Part shown: piece after piece, positions 53,301-62,629 of the stretch
How positions within the stretch are numbered: position 1 is the first letter of the stretch
Layout: each line of letters starts with the position of its first letter
DNA from: Myxococcales bacterium
GTDB lineage: Bacteria > Myxococcota_A > Polyangia > Haliangiales > Haliangiaceae
Direction of reading: 5' to 3'
DNA length: 64,000 nt
Assembly: GCA_016707895.1 (NCBI GenBank)
Contig: JADJGV010000010.1
Coordinates: 186,001 to 250,000 of the forward strand
Translations under genes and position numbers: made by a program
Notes under the pieces: generated by a model
Database searches by the model: none
Told to the model about the DNA's origin: nothing
What the model saw: only the letters and a program-made list of their open reading frames with translations

Positions 53301-53889
53301 GATGATCGGCGACCTGATCGCCGGCACCAGCCCCGACGTGCTGCACGCCGAGATCGACGCCGGCCTGCGCGCGTGGCCGCGCCCCCAGGCACCCGCCGCC
53401 TACCTGCGGCAGCTGGTGGCGGCGACCATGGTCGACCGCTACCACGGGCGCGACGCCGCCGCGGTCGCGCGGCTCGACGCCGGCTGGCCGCACCTGACGC
53501 GCACCCGCGCGCTCTCCTCCGAGCAAGCCCGCGGCACGCTGCTGGCGCTGCGCGCCAAGGCCTACCTTCGGGTCGAGCGCTTCGCCGACGCGCGCGCCGA
53601 CGCGCGGGCGCTGCGGGGCATCGCCGCGATGAGCGGCCCCGCCGCGCTGATCGAGGCCGCGATCGCCCACGTCACCGGCGGCGACGCCGCCGCGCTCCTC
53701 GACGAAGGCATCGACGCGTGCGCGGCGGTCGGGTACGAGGCCTACGTCGCGGCGGCGCGCGAGCGGCGCGGCCGGCTGCGCGGCGGCGACGTCGGCGCCG
53801 GGGCGCGGCTGGTGGCCCTCGATCAGGCCAGCCGGCTGGGCCTGGGCGATCCCGATCGCGCGTTCGACTTCCTGGTGCCGTGGGCGTGA
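50380..53889 (+). CDS. Ser/Thr kinase-AAA ATPase-TPR fusion protein
   Basis: 1169 aa. Kinase domain about 10-270: GAGGMGVVYEA, VAVKVFHD, HRDVKPSN and LLDLGLA (DLG in place of DFG), VEYVAPESL. An STAND/AAA_16-type ATPase follows at about 280-520 with Walker A RGAAGVGKTALL and Walker B-like RVVSILDDAHGA. The rest (about 560-1165) is helical solenoid, Ala-rich and TPR-like (FVGRYADALASSGQGERAAEAYRAASVDA). No transmembrane helix. This is the architecture of large bacterial signalling hubs such as PknK-type proteins; here no HTH is seen at the C-terminus. Confidence 0.87.
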   Translation: MDDAPQVLPERFELIREVGAGGMGVVYEAHDQVLGRTVAVKVFHDRSPETIDRVKQEFRVAAAVRHPNLVRLGELFEHDGSLCFSMELVHGVGLSTWVRAGDHHARVRAAIGQVAGALAALHRAGVVHRDVKPSNVVVTPDERVVLLDLGLAATIGGKALEVAGTVEYVAPESLTAAAPTPAIDLYALGVTGFELLTGRTPFDGTPAEILVAKSQREPPTTTGVAGLLAPLDDLITAMLARDPRARPTAREVEAQLGPAAAPAPATRRRRGTARQPALIGRAEELATLLAATEDLGGDNRTTLFLVRGAAGVGKTALLAAFATAAAARGHVVAMGRCSAREHLRYNAWDALIDELAHYLAQLPADARAAIVPERAEALTRLFPSFGRVAEVAHPSAESLDEVVGDAVSALRAILRRVARSHRVVSILDDAHGATEDSFALLLETLRAPSPPCVVVFCVRLSPHLPASAQARLEQLRQLPIDLRVLDVRPLAPDDAIAFGRRLTGDAALGRRIGLAASGNPTFVELLASDPDTEARDVRELLARRVAQLGGDAARVLRMIAAAGEPLAQEVIGHALAMGHDTLASVLESLADHGLVRLAGLTPADTCELMHEPIAAAVGANAADPALVAEHRHLASALDELEPGGPRSVEHWVAAGDGARAAAAALTVCDRARDVVGMARAAALCELVLTRARPANPASFVGRYADALASSGQGERAAEAYRAASVDATGSQRLDLERAAAAHFLRCGRLAEGAQLARRVAVGLGLDLDVTAGRMLGKITLERIRNRWRGMALAAAPSPHEGLLADACYSLSNGMAMIDLVRAAWFTSRGVRHALDSGAPDRAARALAMEAALLAGRGRAHTARARETLAQARAFATRAGDPSVLALTELAAGLVALQLCDYRATRDHCERAVAMFRTGVAGVAFEQHIAEYYALVADYWLGAWGRLAVNKQALVRVAEATQDRFARLSAKSGVGMIGDLIAGTSPDVLHAEIDAGLRAWPRPQAPAAYLRQLVAATMVDRYHGRDAAAVARLDAGWPHLTRTRALSSEQARGTLLALRAKAYLRVERFADARADARALRGIAAMSGPAALIEAAIAHVTGGDAAALLDEGIDACAAVGYEAYVAAARERRGRLRGGDVGAGARLVALDQASRLGLGDPDRAFDFLVPWA

Positions 53890-54029
53890 GCGGTCAGCGG
53901 ATTCGCGCGCCCGGCCTCAGAAATTCGTCAACGACAATCGGCGCCTGGACCTAGATCGCGGACGCGGCAGCCGCGTTGGGAAGGAGCACGGCACGCATCC
54001 ACCGCCGTGCTCCCCAGGAGGACCCCGCC

Positions 54030-54713
54030 ATGTTCCGCCGCCTCGCCCGCCTCGCCCTCGCCTGCACCCTCGCCGCCGCCACCGTCACCACCGCCACCGC
54101 CGGCGGCTTCGCCGCCCCGCCCTCGGCCGGCGCGCCGATGCCGGTCGCCGACCGCGCCGAGCCCGACCCCGACACCGCGATCGTCCGCATGCGGCCGGCG
54201 CTGTCCGACGCCGCCCGCCAGCGCCTGCGCGCCGTGCTCGGCAAGCACCGCGATCAGAACCTGCGCGCGTTCGCCGGCTACGTGCGGCGCGGCGTGTTCC
54301 CGCACAACTTCGAGAACGACGGCCGCCTCAACGTCTGGCGCGATCGCGAGGGCCACCTGTGCGCCGCCGCGACGATGATCTCCCGCTCGGGCGCCAGGAA
54401 GCTGGTGGCCAAGGTCGCGCGCACCGACAACTTCATCCGCCTCGCCGACGTCACCGAGGGCCCGCTGCTCGACTGGATCCTCACGTCGGGCCTGACCCAC
54501 GCCGAGGTGGTCGCGATCCAGGAGCCGTTCATGGGCAACGAGCCCGACCTGCCGGCCCGCGACTGGCGCACCGCCGAGGACGCCCGGCTGCGCGCGCGCT
54601 ACGCCGAGGTCCGGGCCCAGCTCGCGGCCGATCGCGACGCCTCGCTCGACGCGGCGATCGACGCGCTGGCGCTGCACCCCGAGCTGGTGGCGAGGCTGAT
54701 CGGCGCGGCGTGA
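54030..54713 (+). CDS. Secreted hypothetical protein
   Basis: 227 aa from ATG 54030, chosen because it follows AGGAGGA (54016-54022) and begins a signal peptide (RLALACTLAAATVTTATA). The mature chain has a conserved-looking core: LRAFAGYVRRGVFPHNFENDGRLNVWRDREGHLCAAATMISRSGA, and ADVTEGPLLDWILTSGLTHAEVVAIQEPF. The single Cys and mixed alpha/beta pattern suggest a compact extracytoplasmic domain. I recall similar uncharacterised proteins in Myxococcota only. Convergent with the sigma-54 activator gene. Confidence 0.7.
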   Translation: MFRRLARLALACTLAAATVTTATAGGFAAPPSAGAPMPVADRAEPDPDTAIVRMRPALSDAARQRLRAVLGKHRDQNLRAFAGYVRRGVFPHNFENDGRLNVWRDREGHLCAAATMISRSGARKLVAKVARTDNFIRLADVTEGPLLDWILTSGLTHAEVVAIQEPFMGNEPDLPARDWRTAEDARLRARYAEVRAQLAADRDASLDAAIDALALHPELVARLIGAA

Positions 54714-54717
54714 GCCG

Positions 54718-55680
<963 letters not shown>

Positions 55681-55773
55681 CGCGCAACTGTGTCGCGGAA
55701 CCGCGGCGCTGTGCGGGAAAACCGTGAACATTCTGTCGTAAATCGCAGGGCGCGGGCGCCATCGCGGCCACCG

Positions 55774-56268
55774 ATGGTCGCGCCCCGCGGCCTGGCAGCC
55801 CCGCGGCCCCGTCGCCGACCGTCGGCCGCCGCGCCTGCGACGGTGGCGCGGGCTGGTACGGCCGTTGCTCTTGGGCCGGCCGTGCCCTCGGCGCCCCGCC
55901 CCGCCGCTCCGACCGTCCTGGTGGTGACCCGCTCGTCGCAGGCGAGCGAGGTCGGCCGCTACCTGGACGAGGCCGGGCTGCCCGCGCAGCTCGCCGCCAG
56001 CGTGCCGGCGCCGGCCCGGCTGGCGCCCAGCACGACCGCGGTGGTCGTGTTCCCCGACGATCTGCCGCTGGCGATGGCGGCGATGGTCAAGCTCCGCCGC
56101 GCGCGCAAGGCGCTGCTGCTGCTGCTGGTCACCAGCCACCCCGGGCGCTACCAGCAGCTCACCGCGCTGGCGCCCGACACCACGACGCTCCTGCCGGCGC
56201 CCGCGTTCGGCTGGCACGTGGTCGACGAGATCCGCCGCCACCACGCCGCGATCGGACGGTCGCCGTGA
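55774..56268 (+). CDS. Receiver-like small protein heading the hydrogenase-like operon
   Basis: 164 aa. A Pro/Ala/Arg N-terminus of about 45 residues precedes a domain with response-regulator topology: TVLVVTRSSQASEVGRYLDEAGL, STTAVVVFPDDLPLAMAAMVKLRRARKALLLLLVTSHPGRYQQLTALAPDTTTLL. The acidic pair of a true receiver is absent (TRSS) and the phosphoacceptor position reads FPDD, so it would be a pseudo-receiver. Its TGA overlaps the next GTG (56265-56268). It could be the missing input partner of the divergent activator; this is inference. Confidence 0.55.
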   Translation: MVAPRGLAAPRPRRRPSAAAPATVARAGTAVALGPAVPSAPRPAAPTVLVVTRSSQASEVGRYLDEAGLPAQLAASVPAPARLAPSTTAVVVFPDDLPLAMAAMVKLRRARKALLLLLVTSHPGRYQQLTALAPDTTTLLPAPAFGWHVVDEIRRHHAAIGRSP

Positions 56269-58238
56269 CCGCGTTGATGCTGGCGATCCCGGTGCTCCTG
56301 GCCGGCGTGGTGCTGACCACCGCGCTGCCCGGCCGCACCGTCAAGTTCGCGGCGGCGGTCGGCTCGCAGGCGCTGGCCGCGGGGCTGGTGCTGTGGACGG
56401 TGGTGCCGGTCCTGGCCGGGCGGCCGGCGGTGCTCGATCACACCTACGCCTGGTCGTACCCGTTCGAGGCCATCCGCATCCACGTCGACGCGCTGGCCGC
56501 GTTCTTCCTGGCCTGGTCGCTGCCGCTCACGCTGCTGGGCACGATCTACGCGCACGGCTACCTGGCGCGCTCGTTCGACGAGGGGCGCAACCCCGGCCCG
56601 CACTTCGCGCTGCTCAACCTGGTCGCGCTGTCGTTCGTGATCGTCTACACGGTGCAGAACGCGCTGGTGTTCTTGCTCGGCTGGGAGACCGCCGCGGTGT
56701 CGGCCTGGCTGCTCGTCATCTGGGACTACCGCAGCCAGAAGATCCGCTTCGCCGGATTCAACTACCTGGTGTCGACGCACATCGGGCTGTTCGTGCTGGT
56801 CGCGGCGTTCATGCTGATGCACAGCCGGACCCAGTCGATGGACTTCGCCAGCTTCGCGACGGTGCTGGGCCAGCCCGGCGAGCTGCGCGACGCCGTGTTC
56901 GTGCTGCTGGCGCTGGCGTTCGCGCTCAAGGCGGCGTTCTTCCCGATGCACACCTGGCTGCCGCGCGCCCACGCCGCCGCGCCGGCCCACGTCTCGGCGC
57001 TGATGTCGGGCGTGATCCACAAGGCCGGCCTGTTCGGCCTGCTGCGGTTCCTGCTCTACCTCGGGCGCCCCGACGAGTGGATGGGCTGGGCGATCCTGGT
57101 GTTCGGCCTGCTGTCGGCGCTGTTCGGCGTGCTGTCGACCGCGGCGCAGCGCGACCTCAAGCGCCTGCTCGGCTATTCGTCGACGGAGAACGTCGGGATC
57201 GCCGCGGTCGGCTTCGGGCTGGGCTGCCTCGGGCTCACCTGGCAGCAGCCGGCGCTGGTGGTCGCGGGCTTCGGCGGGGGCGTGTTCCACCTGTTCAACC
57301 ACGCGCTGTTCAAGTGCCTGTTGTTCTACGCCGCCGGCGCGATCTACCGCGCGACCCACTCGGTCGATCTCGAGCGGCTGGGCGGGCTGGCCCGGTCGAT
57401 GCCGTGGACCGCGGCGCTGTTCTTGATCGGCGGCCTGGCGATCGCCGGGCTGCCGCCGCTCAACGGCTTCTGGAGCGAGTTCCTGGTGATCGGCGGGCTG
57501 GCCGGCGGCGGCGCGCCGAGCGCGCTGGGCAACGTCGCGCTGGCGGTCGCGGCCGCGCTGCTCGGGTTCGTCGGTGCGACCAGCGCGCTCGCGGTGACCC
57601 GCGCGTTCGGCATGGCGTTCCTCGGCACGCCGCGCGATCCCAAGCTGCGCCCGGCGGATCCACCGCCGTCGATGCGCGGCGTGATGGTCGCGCAGGCGGT
57701 CGGCGTGCTCGCGGTCGGGCTGGTTCCGACGCTGGGCCTGGCGCTGGTGCAGCCGGTGGTCGCGCAGTTCACCGCCGGGGTCGCCGACGCGCCGACCACC
57801 GCGTCGCGGCTGACCGACGTGCAGCACGGCGTGTGGATCGCGGTGGCGATCGGCGCCGCCACCGTCGGCGTCGGCGTCGCGCTGGCGCGGCGGGTCCGAC
57901 GCCACGTGACCTGGGGCTGCGGCTACACCGTCGCGACGCCGCGCCTGCAGTACACCGCGACCTCGTTCTCGGCGCTGTTCAACCGGCTGTTCGAGGTGGT
58001 GCTGCCGTCGCGGCAGCGCGGCAGCCTGCCGAAGGACGTGTTCCCGACCAAGCACGGCAACCTGGAGATCGATCACGCCGACCCGGTCGAGGGCCGCATG
58101 TTCGAGGTGCTGGCGCAGAACGAGGAGATGGCGGTCAAGGTGTCGCAGCGGGTGCCCGACCGGCCACGGCTGTCGCTGGGGCTGGGCCTGGTGGTGCTGG
58201 TGGCGCTGGTGGTGCTGGCGCTGGGAGGTCGCGCGTGA
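56265..58238 (+). CDS. Antiporter-like membrane subunit, HyfB/NuoL type
   Basis: 657 aa, about 14-16 transmembrane helices. Proton-translocating family motifs: VFLLGWETAAVSAWLLV (TM5 Glu), FALKAAFFPMHTWLPRAHAAAPAHVSALMSGVIHKAG (TM7 Lys and His), RDLKRLLGYSSTENVGI and HLFNHALFKCLLFYAAGAI. The C-terminal soluble part has the HyfB-type WGCGYTVATPRLQYTATSFSALFNRLF. First of the six complex genes; start GTG overlaps the preceding stop. Confidence 0.9.
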   Translation: MTALMLAIPVLLAGVVLTTALPGRTVKFAAAVGSQALAAGLVLWTVVPVLAGRPAVLDHTYAWSYPFEAIRIHVDALAAFFLAWSLPLTLLGTIYAHGYLARSFDEGRNPGPHFALLNLVALSFVIVYTVQNALVFLLGWETAAVSAWLLVIWDYRSQKIRFAGFNYLVSTHIGLFVLVAAFMLMHSRTQSMDFASFATVLGQPGELRDAVFVLLALAFALKAAFFPMHTWLPRAHAAAPAHVSALMSGVIHKAGLFGLLRFLLYLGRPDEWMGWAILVFGLLSALFGVLSTAAQRDLKRLLGYSSTENVGIAAVGFGLGCLGLTWQQPALVVAGFGGGVFHLFNHALFKCLLFYAAGAIYRATHSVDLERLGGLARSMPWTAALFLIGGLAIAGLPPLNGFWSEFLVIGGLAGGGAPSALGNVALAVAAALLGFVGATSALAVTRAFGMAFLGTPRDPKLRPADPPPSMRGVMVAQAVGVLAVGLVPTLGLALVQPVVAQFTAGVADAPTTASRLTDVQHGVWIAVAIGAATVGVGVALARRVRRHVTWGCGYTVATPRLQYTATSFSALFNRLFEVVLPSRQRGSLPKDVFPTKHGNLEIDHADPVEGRMFEVLAQNEEMAVKVSQRVPDRPRLSLGLGLVVLVALVVLALGGRA

Positions 58239-59158
58239 TCACCGCCGCGATCATCGCCGCCCACGTCGCCGCGCTGGTGGCGTGGCCGATCCTCTTGGTC
58301 GGCGTCATCAACCGCGTCAAGGCGCGCTGGGCCGGCCGCCGCGGGCCGCCGCTGTGGCAGCTCGGCTTCGATCTGTGGCGGCTGCTGCGCAAGGACGTGG
58401 TGCGCAGCACGACCAGCACCGCGGTGTTCGCGATCGCCCCGTGGATCGTGCTGGGCAGCGCGCTGGCCGCCAGCCTGGTGGTGCCGCTGGCGGGCCCGGC
58501 GCCGCTCGGCTTCCGCTTCGACTTCCTGCTCTTGATCTATCTGTGGGGCCTGGGCCGGCTGGCGCTGATGCTGGGCGCGCTCGACACCGGCAGCCCGTTC
58601 GAGGGCATGGGCGCGAGCCGCGAGGCGACGTTCGGCGCGCTGCTCGAGCCGGCGCTGGTGCTGGTGCTGATCGCGCTGGCCGCGGCCACCCACGGCGCCA
58701 GCCTGGCCGAGGCGCTGACGACCCGGCCCGACGATCCCCAGGCCGCGCCGGTGTGGATCGCGGCGATCGTCGCGCTCTTGGTGGTGATCCAGGTCGAGGG
58801 CGCGCGCATGCCGGTCGACGATCCGACGACCCACCTCGAGCTGACGATGATCCACGAGGTGATGATCCTCGATCACAGCGGGCCCGACCTGGCGGCGGTG
58901 CAGGCCGGCGCCGCGGTCAAGCTGGCCACCGCCTGCGCGCTGGTCGCCAACCTGATCAACCCGGTGCCGGCCGCCGCCGGCCGGCTGGCGGTGGCCGGGG
59001 GCCTGCTCGCCGCCAGCGTCGCGGTGGCGCTGGTGATCGGCGCGGTCGAGGCGACGGTCGCGCGCCTGCGCCTGCGCGCGGTGCCGCAGTACATCCTGAT
59101 CGCGGTGGTGGCCAGCCTGGTGGCGGTGCTGGCGACCCGGTGGCGGGGGCTGGCGTGA
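58235..59158 (+). CDS. Membrane anchor subunit, HyfC/HycD/NuoH type
   Basis: 307 aa, about eight transmembrane helices. NuoH-family signatures: RVKARWAGRRGPPLWQLGFDLWRLLRKD (the GPP..Q..D..KLL.K motif) and IQVEGARMPVDDPTTHLELTMIHEVMILDHSGPD, the acidic loop contacting the peripheral arm. GTG start overlaps the upstream stop by four bases (58235-58238). Confidence 0.92.
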   Translation: MITAAIIAAHVAALVAWPILLVGVINRVKARWAGRRGPPLWQLGFDLWRLLRKDVVRSTTSTAVFAIAPWIVLGSALAASLVVPLAGPAPLGFRFDFLLLIYLWGLGRLALMLGALDTGSPFEGMGASREATFGALLEPALVLVLIALAAATHGASLAEALTTRPDDPQAAPVWIAAIVALLVVIQVEGARMPVDDPTTHLELTMIHEVMILDHSGPDLAAVQAGAAVKLATACALVANLINPVPAAAGRLAVAGGLLAASVAVALVIGAVEATVARLRLRAVPQYILIAVVASLVAVLATRWRGLA

Positions 59159-59766
59159 GCACCGCGCTGGTGGTCTTCGTGCTGGTGCTGCTGCTGCCGC
59201 TGTTCCTGGCGTCGTGGCGGGTCAGCCTGGTCGGGCTGGCCAGCCAGGGCGCGATCATGGCGTGGCTGGCCTACGACCGCGACGGCGTGACCACCGTCGC
59301 CGACGGCGTGCGGCTGGTGGACCTGGGGCTGGTGCGCTCGCTGATCGTGCCGGTCGCGCTGTACCAGGTGATGCGGGCGCGCGGCACCAGCGCCCGCAAC
59401 GACGTGATCGCGCCCAACCTGGTGTCGTGGACGCTGGCGCTGACCGCGGTGCTGGTCGGGTTCCGCTTCGCGGCCCACATGCCGTTGCCCGACAGCGAGC
59501 GGCCGTTCGTCGCCGCGGCGGCGTCGGCGCTGCTGCTGGCCATGCTGGTGCTGGCGTCGAGCGAGCGGGTCTTCAGCCAGGTGGTCGGGGTGTTCCGCTT
59601 CGAGAACGCGCTGGCGCTGTTCGAGCTGTCGCGCCCCGAGCCCGAGGCCGAGCCCGGCTTCCGCATCGGCCTCCTGGTCGTGCTGGCCGCGACCCTGGGG
59701 CTGGCCCGCTGGTACCTGCGCACGCTGACCCCGACCGGGGACGCCCCGGCGCCGGAGGCACCGTGA
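59155..59766 (+). CDS. Membrane subunit, HyfE/NuoK-like
   Basis: 203 aa, GTG start in a 4-bp overlap. Hydrophobic throughout (VVFVLVLLLPLFLASWRVSLVGLASQG, SLIVPVALYQVM, AAASALLLAMLVLASSERVFSQVVGVFRFENALALFELS). The conserved FENALALFEL matches HyfE proteins of group 4 hydrogenases. Proposed proton-path subunit. Confidence 0.85.
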   Translation: MSTALVVFVLVLLLPLFLASWRVSLVGLASQGAIMAWLAYDRDGVTTVADGVRLVDLGLVRSLIVPVALYQVMRARGTSARNDVIAPNLVSWTLALTAVLVGFRFAAHMPLPDSERPFVAAAASALLLAMLVLASSERVFSQVVGVFRFENALALFELSRPEPEAEPGFRIGLLVVLAATLGLARWYLRTLTPTGDAPAPEAP

Positions 59767-61178
59767 ACCCGGCGTTGTGGCTGCTGACGCCGCTGCTGTT
59801 CCTGGTGCTGGTCGGCCCGCGGCGCCGCAACGCGCTCGCGCTGGTCGCGGCGGCCACCGTCGAGGTGATCGTCGCGACGGTGATCGCGATCGGCGACGTC
59901 GACCCCGGCGCCGACGCGCTGCTCACCACCGACGCCACCGCGCGGCTGTTCCTGCTGGTGATCGACTGGGCGTTCGTCGGCGTGGTGGTCTACGCGTGGA
60001 ACCGCGCGCGGGTCGACACGACCCGGCCCGAGGCCAGCGCCCGCCGCGCGTACCTGGGCATCGCGTTCCTGGTGGCGATGAACGTCGTCGTGATCGCCAA
60101 CCACGTGCTGCTGGCGTGGCTGGCGCTCGAGGTCACCAGCCTGACCGCGGCGCCGCAGATCACGCAGGCCAGCCTGCCCGGCTCGCGCGGCGCGGCGTGG
60201 CGCTACCTGGTGTTCTCGATCGTCGGCCTGGGCCTGGCGTCGCTCGGCTTCTGGTGCCTGGGCCACGGCGGGGCCGACGGGGCGCACGCGTCGATGCGCT
60301 TCGACGTGCTGGCGCAGACGCCGGCGCCCACCGACGACCCGTGGCGCGACCTGGGCTTCGCGCTGCTGGTGCTGGGGCTGGGCACCAAGCTCGGCCTGGC
60401 GCCGATGTACTCGTGGCTGCCCGAGACCTACGACGAGGCGCCGGCGGCGGTCACCGCGATGCTGGCCGCGGTGCAGTTCAACGGCACGCTGGTGCTGCTG
60501 GTCCGGGTGCTGCAGATCCCCGGCGCCCGCGACGGCGTCGCCGGCGACGCGCTGCTGGTGCTGGGCCTGGCGTCGATGGCGGTGTCGGCCGGCAGCATCC
60601 TCGCCACCCGCAACATCAAGCGCCTCGTCGCCTACGCGTCGATCAACCACGCCGGCGTGATCGCGATCGGGCTGGGCCTCGGCGGCGAGGCCGCGTACGG
60701 CGTGCTGCTCTACGCGGTGTCCAACGCGTTCATCAAGGCGATCTTGTTCCTGTCGATCGGCCACATCGAGCAGCACTACCAGACCAAGCAGATGCGCGAC
60801 GTCGGCGGGCTGATCAAGGACCTGCCGTACACCGGGCTGTTCCTGATGGTCGGCACGTTCGCGCTGCTCGGCTTCCCGCCGTTCGGCAGCTTCCTCGGCG
60901 AGCTCTTGATCCTGTCGGCGCTGGCCGCCTCGGGCCAGATGCTGGTGTTCGCTGGGTTCTGCGCGGTGATCGCGACCACCTTCATCGCCACCGGCCGCTC
61001 GGTGTTTCCGATGATCTGGGGCGAGTCGCGGATCAAGGCGACCTGGAGCCGCCAGCGCCTGCTGCCGCACCTGCCCAAGCTGGTGCTGCTGGTCGCGCTG
61101 GTGATGATGGGCCTGTACCTGCCGGCGTCGTTCAACACGCTGTTCCGCGAGGTCGCGGCGTCGATGGGGTCGCGATGA
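59763..61178 (+). CDS. Second antiporter-like subunit, HyfF/NuoN type
   Basis: 471 aa, about 14 transmembrane helices. Motifs: LLAWLALEVTSLTAAPQI (TM5 Glu), LGTKLGLAPMYSWLPETYDEAPAAVTAMLAA (TM7 Lys), RNIKRLVAYASINHAGVI and LYAVSNAFIKAILFLSIGHI. Start overlaps the upstream stop (59763-59766) and its TGA overlaps the next ATG (61175-61178). Confidence 0.9.
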   Translation: MNPALWLLTPLLFLVLVGPRRRNALALVAAATVEVIVATVIAIGDVDPGADALLTTDATARLFLLVIDWAFVGVVVYAWNRARVDTTRPEASARRAYLGIAFLVAMNVVVIANHVLLAWLALEVTSLTAAPQITQASLPGSRGAAWRYLVFSIVGLGLASLGFWCLGHGGADGAHASMRFDVLAQTPAPTDDPWRDLGFALLVLGLGTKLGLAPMYSWLPETYDEAPAAVTAMLAAVQFNGTLVLLVRVLQIPGARDGVAGDALLVLGLASMAVSAGSILATRNIKRLVAYASINHAGVIAIGLGLGGEAAYGVLLYAVSNAFIKAILFLSIGHIEQHYQTKQMRDVGGLIKDLPYTGLFLMVGTFALLGFPPFGSFLGELLILSALAASGQMLVFAGFCAVIATTFIATGRSVFPMIWGESRIKATWSRQRLLPHLPKLVLLVALVMMGLYLPASFNTLFREVAASMGSR

Positions 61179-62629
61179 GCTCGCTGGTGGTCCACGCGGT
61201 CGCGCTCGATGAGCTGCCGGTGCTCGAGCCGCGGGCCTGGCGCAACTGGGTCAAGGGCGAGCTGTTGCAGGGCGGCCGGCCGGTGATGCTGTGGGGCCGG
61301 CGGGGCGACGCCGGCGTCGAGGTGTCGATCGCGCTGCAGCGCGCCGACCGCGGGCTCGACGTGCTGCGCACCACCGTCGATCCGGCCCACGGCTACTTCG
61401 CGCTGACCGAGGTGGCGCTGGCGCTGCACGGCTGCGAGCGCGAGCTGCACGAGACGCTGGGCGTGCGCCTGACCGGCCACCCGTGGCTCAAGCCGCTGCG
61501 GCACCACGGCCAGACCCAGGCCGAGATGGCGGCGTACCCGTACTACCGGCTCGACGGCAAGTGCGTCCACGAGGTCGCGGTCGGCCCGATCCACGCCGGC
61601 GTCATCGAGCCGGGCAGCTTCCGCTTCCAGTGCAACGGCGAGCTGGTCCACCACCTCGAGATCCAGCTCGGCTACCAGCACCGCGGCGTCGAGGCGCTGC
61701 TCGATCGCGGCGATCCGCGGCGATCGGTGCCGCTGGTCGAGACCGTCGCTGGCGACGCCAGCGTGGCGCACGCGTGGGCGACCTGCGCCGCGCTCGAGCG
61801 CCTGGCCGGCGTCGCGCTGGCGCCCGAGGTCGAGCTGGCCCGGGCGACGCTGCTCGAGCTCGAGCGCGTGGCGATGCACCTGGCCGGGCTGGCCGGGCTG
61901 GCCACCGACGTCGGCTTCGTGCCCGGCGCGTCGACCTACGGCCGGCTGCGCACCACCGCGATCAACACGACGATGCGGCTGTGCGGCAGCCGGTTCGGGC
62001 GCGGCGCGCTGCACCCGGGCGGCGTGGCCATCACGCCCGACGCGCCGGCGGTCGCGGCGGCGGTCGCGCTGCTCACCGCGCACGGCGCCACCGCCGACGC
62101 CTGCTTCTTCGGCTCGCGCGTGGTCCAGCACCGCCTGCAGGGCGTCGGCGCGCTCACCACCGCGCAGGCGCTGCAGCTCGGCCTGGTCGGGCCCGCCGCG
62201 CGCGCGTGCGGCGTCGAGCTCGATCAGCGCGAGGGCGCCGGCGGCGCCTACGCCGCCCGGCCGATCGCGGTCGTCACCGAGCCGAGCGGCGACTGCTGGG
62301 CGCGGGCGCGGATGCGCGGCCGCGAGCTGGCCGCGTCGTTGGCGTGGCTGGCCGACGCGGCGCCGGCGCTGACCGCGGTGCCGGCGCGGCAGCCGATCGG
62401 CGCGCTGGCGCCGTCGCACCTGGTGCTGGCGCTGGCCGAGAGCTGGCGCGGCGAGGTGGTCCACGCGCTCGAGACCGACGCCGCCGGGCGCGTGGTCCGC
62501 CACAAGGTGCAGGACCCGTCGCTGCGCAACTGGCTGGGCCTCGCGCTCGGCATGCGCGACAACGACATCTCCGACTTCCCGATCTGCAACAAGAGCTACG
62601 ACCTCTCCTACTGCGGGAACGACCTGTGA
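61175..62629 (+). CDS. Hydrogenase-like large subunit (NuoCD/HyfG type) lacking NiFe ligands
   Basis: 484 aa. Residues 1-115 are a NuoC/HycE-N domain (LHETLGVRLTGHPWLKPLR). The catalytic-subunit fold follows (FRFQCNGELVHHLEIQLGYQHRGVEALL, LLELERVAMHLAGLAGLATDVGF). Where a [NiFe] hydrogenase has RVCGIC, this protein has TVAGDA (residues 190-195), so both Cys are gone. The C-terminal DPCxxC is replaced by DLSYCG (476-481). It therefore cannot bind a standard NiFe centre, like NuoD of complex I and the Ehr complexes. ATG start in an ATGA overlap. Confidence 0.88.
   Translation: MSSLVVHAVALDELPVLEPRAWRNWVKGELLQGGRPVMLWGRRGDAGVEVSIALQRADRGLDVLRTTVDPAHGYFALTEVALALHGCERELHETLGVRLTGHPWLKPLRHHGQTQAEMAAYPYYRLDGKCVHEVAVGPIHAGVIEPGSFRFQCNGELVHHLEIQLGYQHRGVEALLDRGDPRRSVPLVETVAGDASVAHAWATCAALERLAGVALAPEVELARATLLELERVAMHLAGLAGLATDVGFVPGASTYGRLRTTAINTTMRLCGSRFGRGALHPGGVAITPDAPAVAAAVALLTAHGATADACFFGSRVVQHRLQGVGALTTAQALQLGLVGPAARACGVELDQREGAGGAYAARPIAVVTEPSGDCWARARMRGRELAASLAWLADAAPALTAVPARQPIGALAPSHLVLALAESWRGEVVHALETDAAGRVVRHKVQDPSLRNWLGLALGMRDNDISDFPICNKSYDLSYCGNDL

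Noticed and set aside
55681..55773. Sigma-54 promoter between the activator and the receiver-like gene
   Set aside because: No TGGC-N-TTGC arrangement with the correct spacing could be found by eye on either strand.
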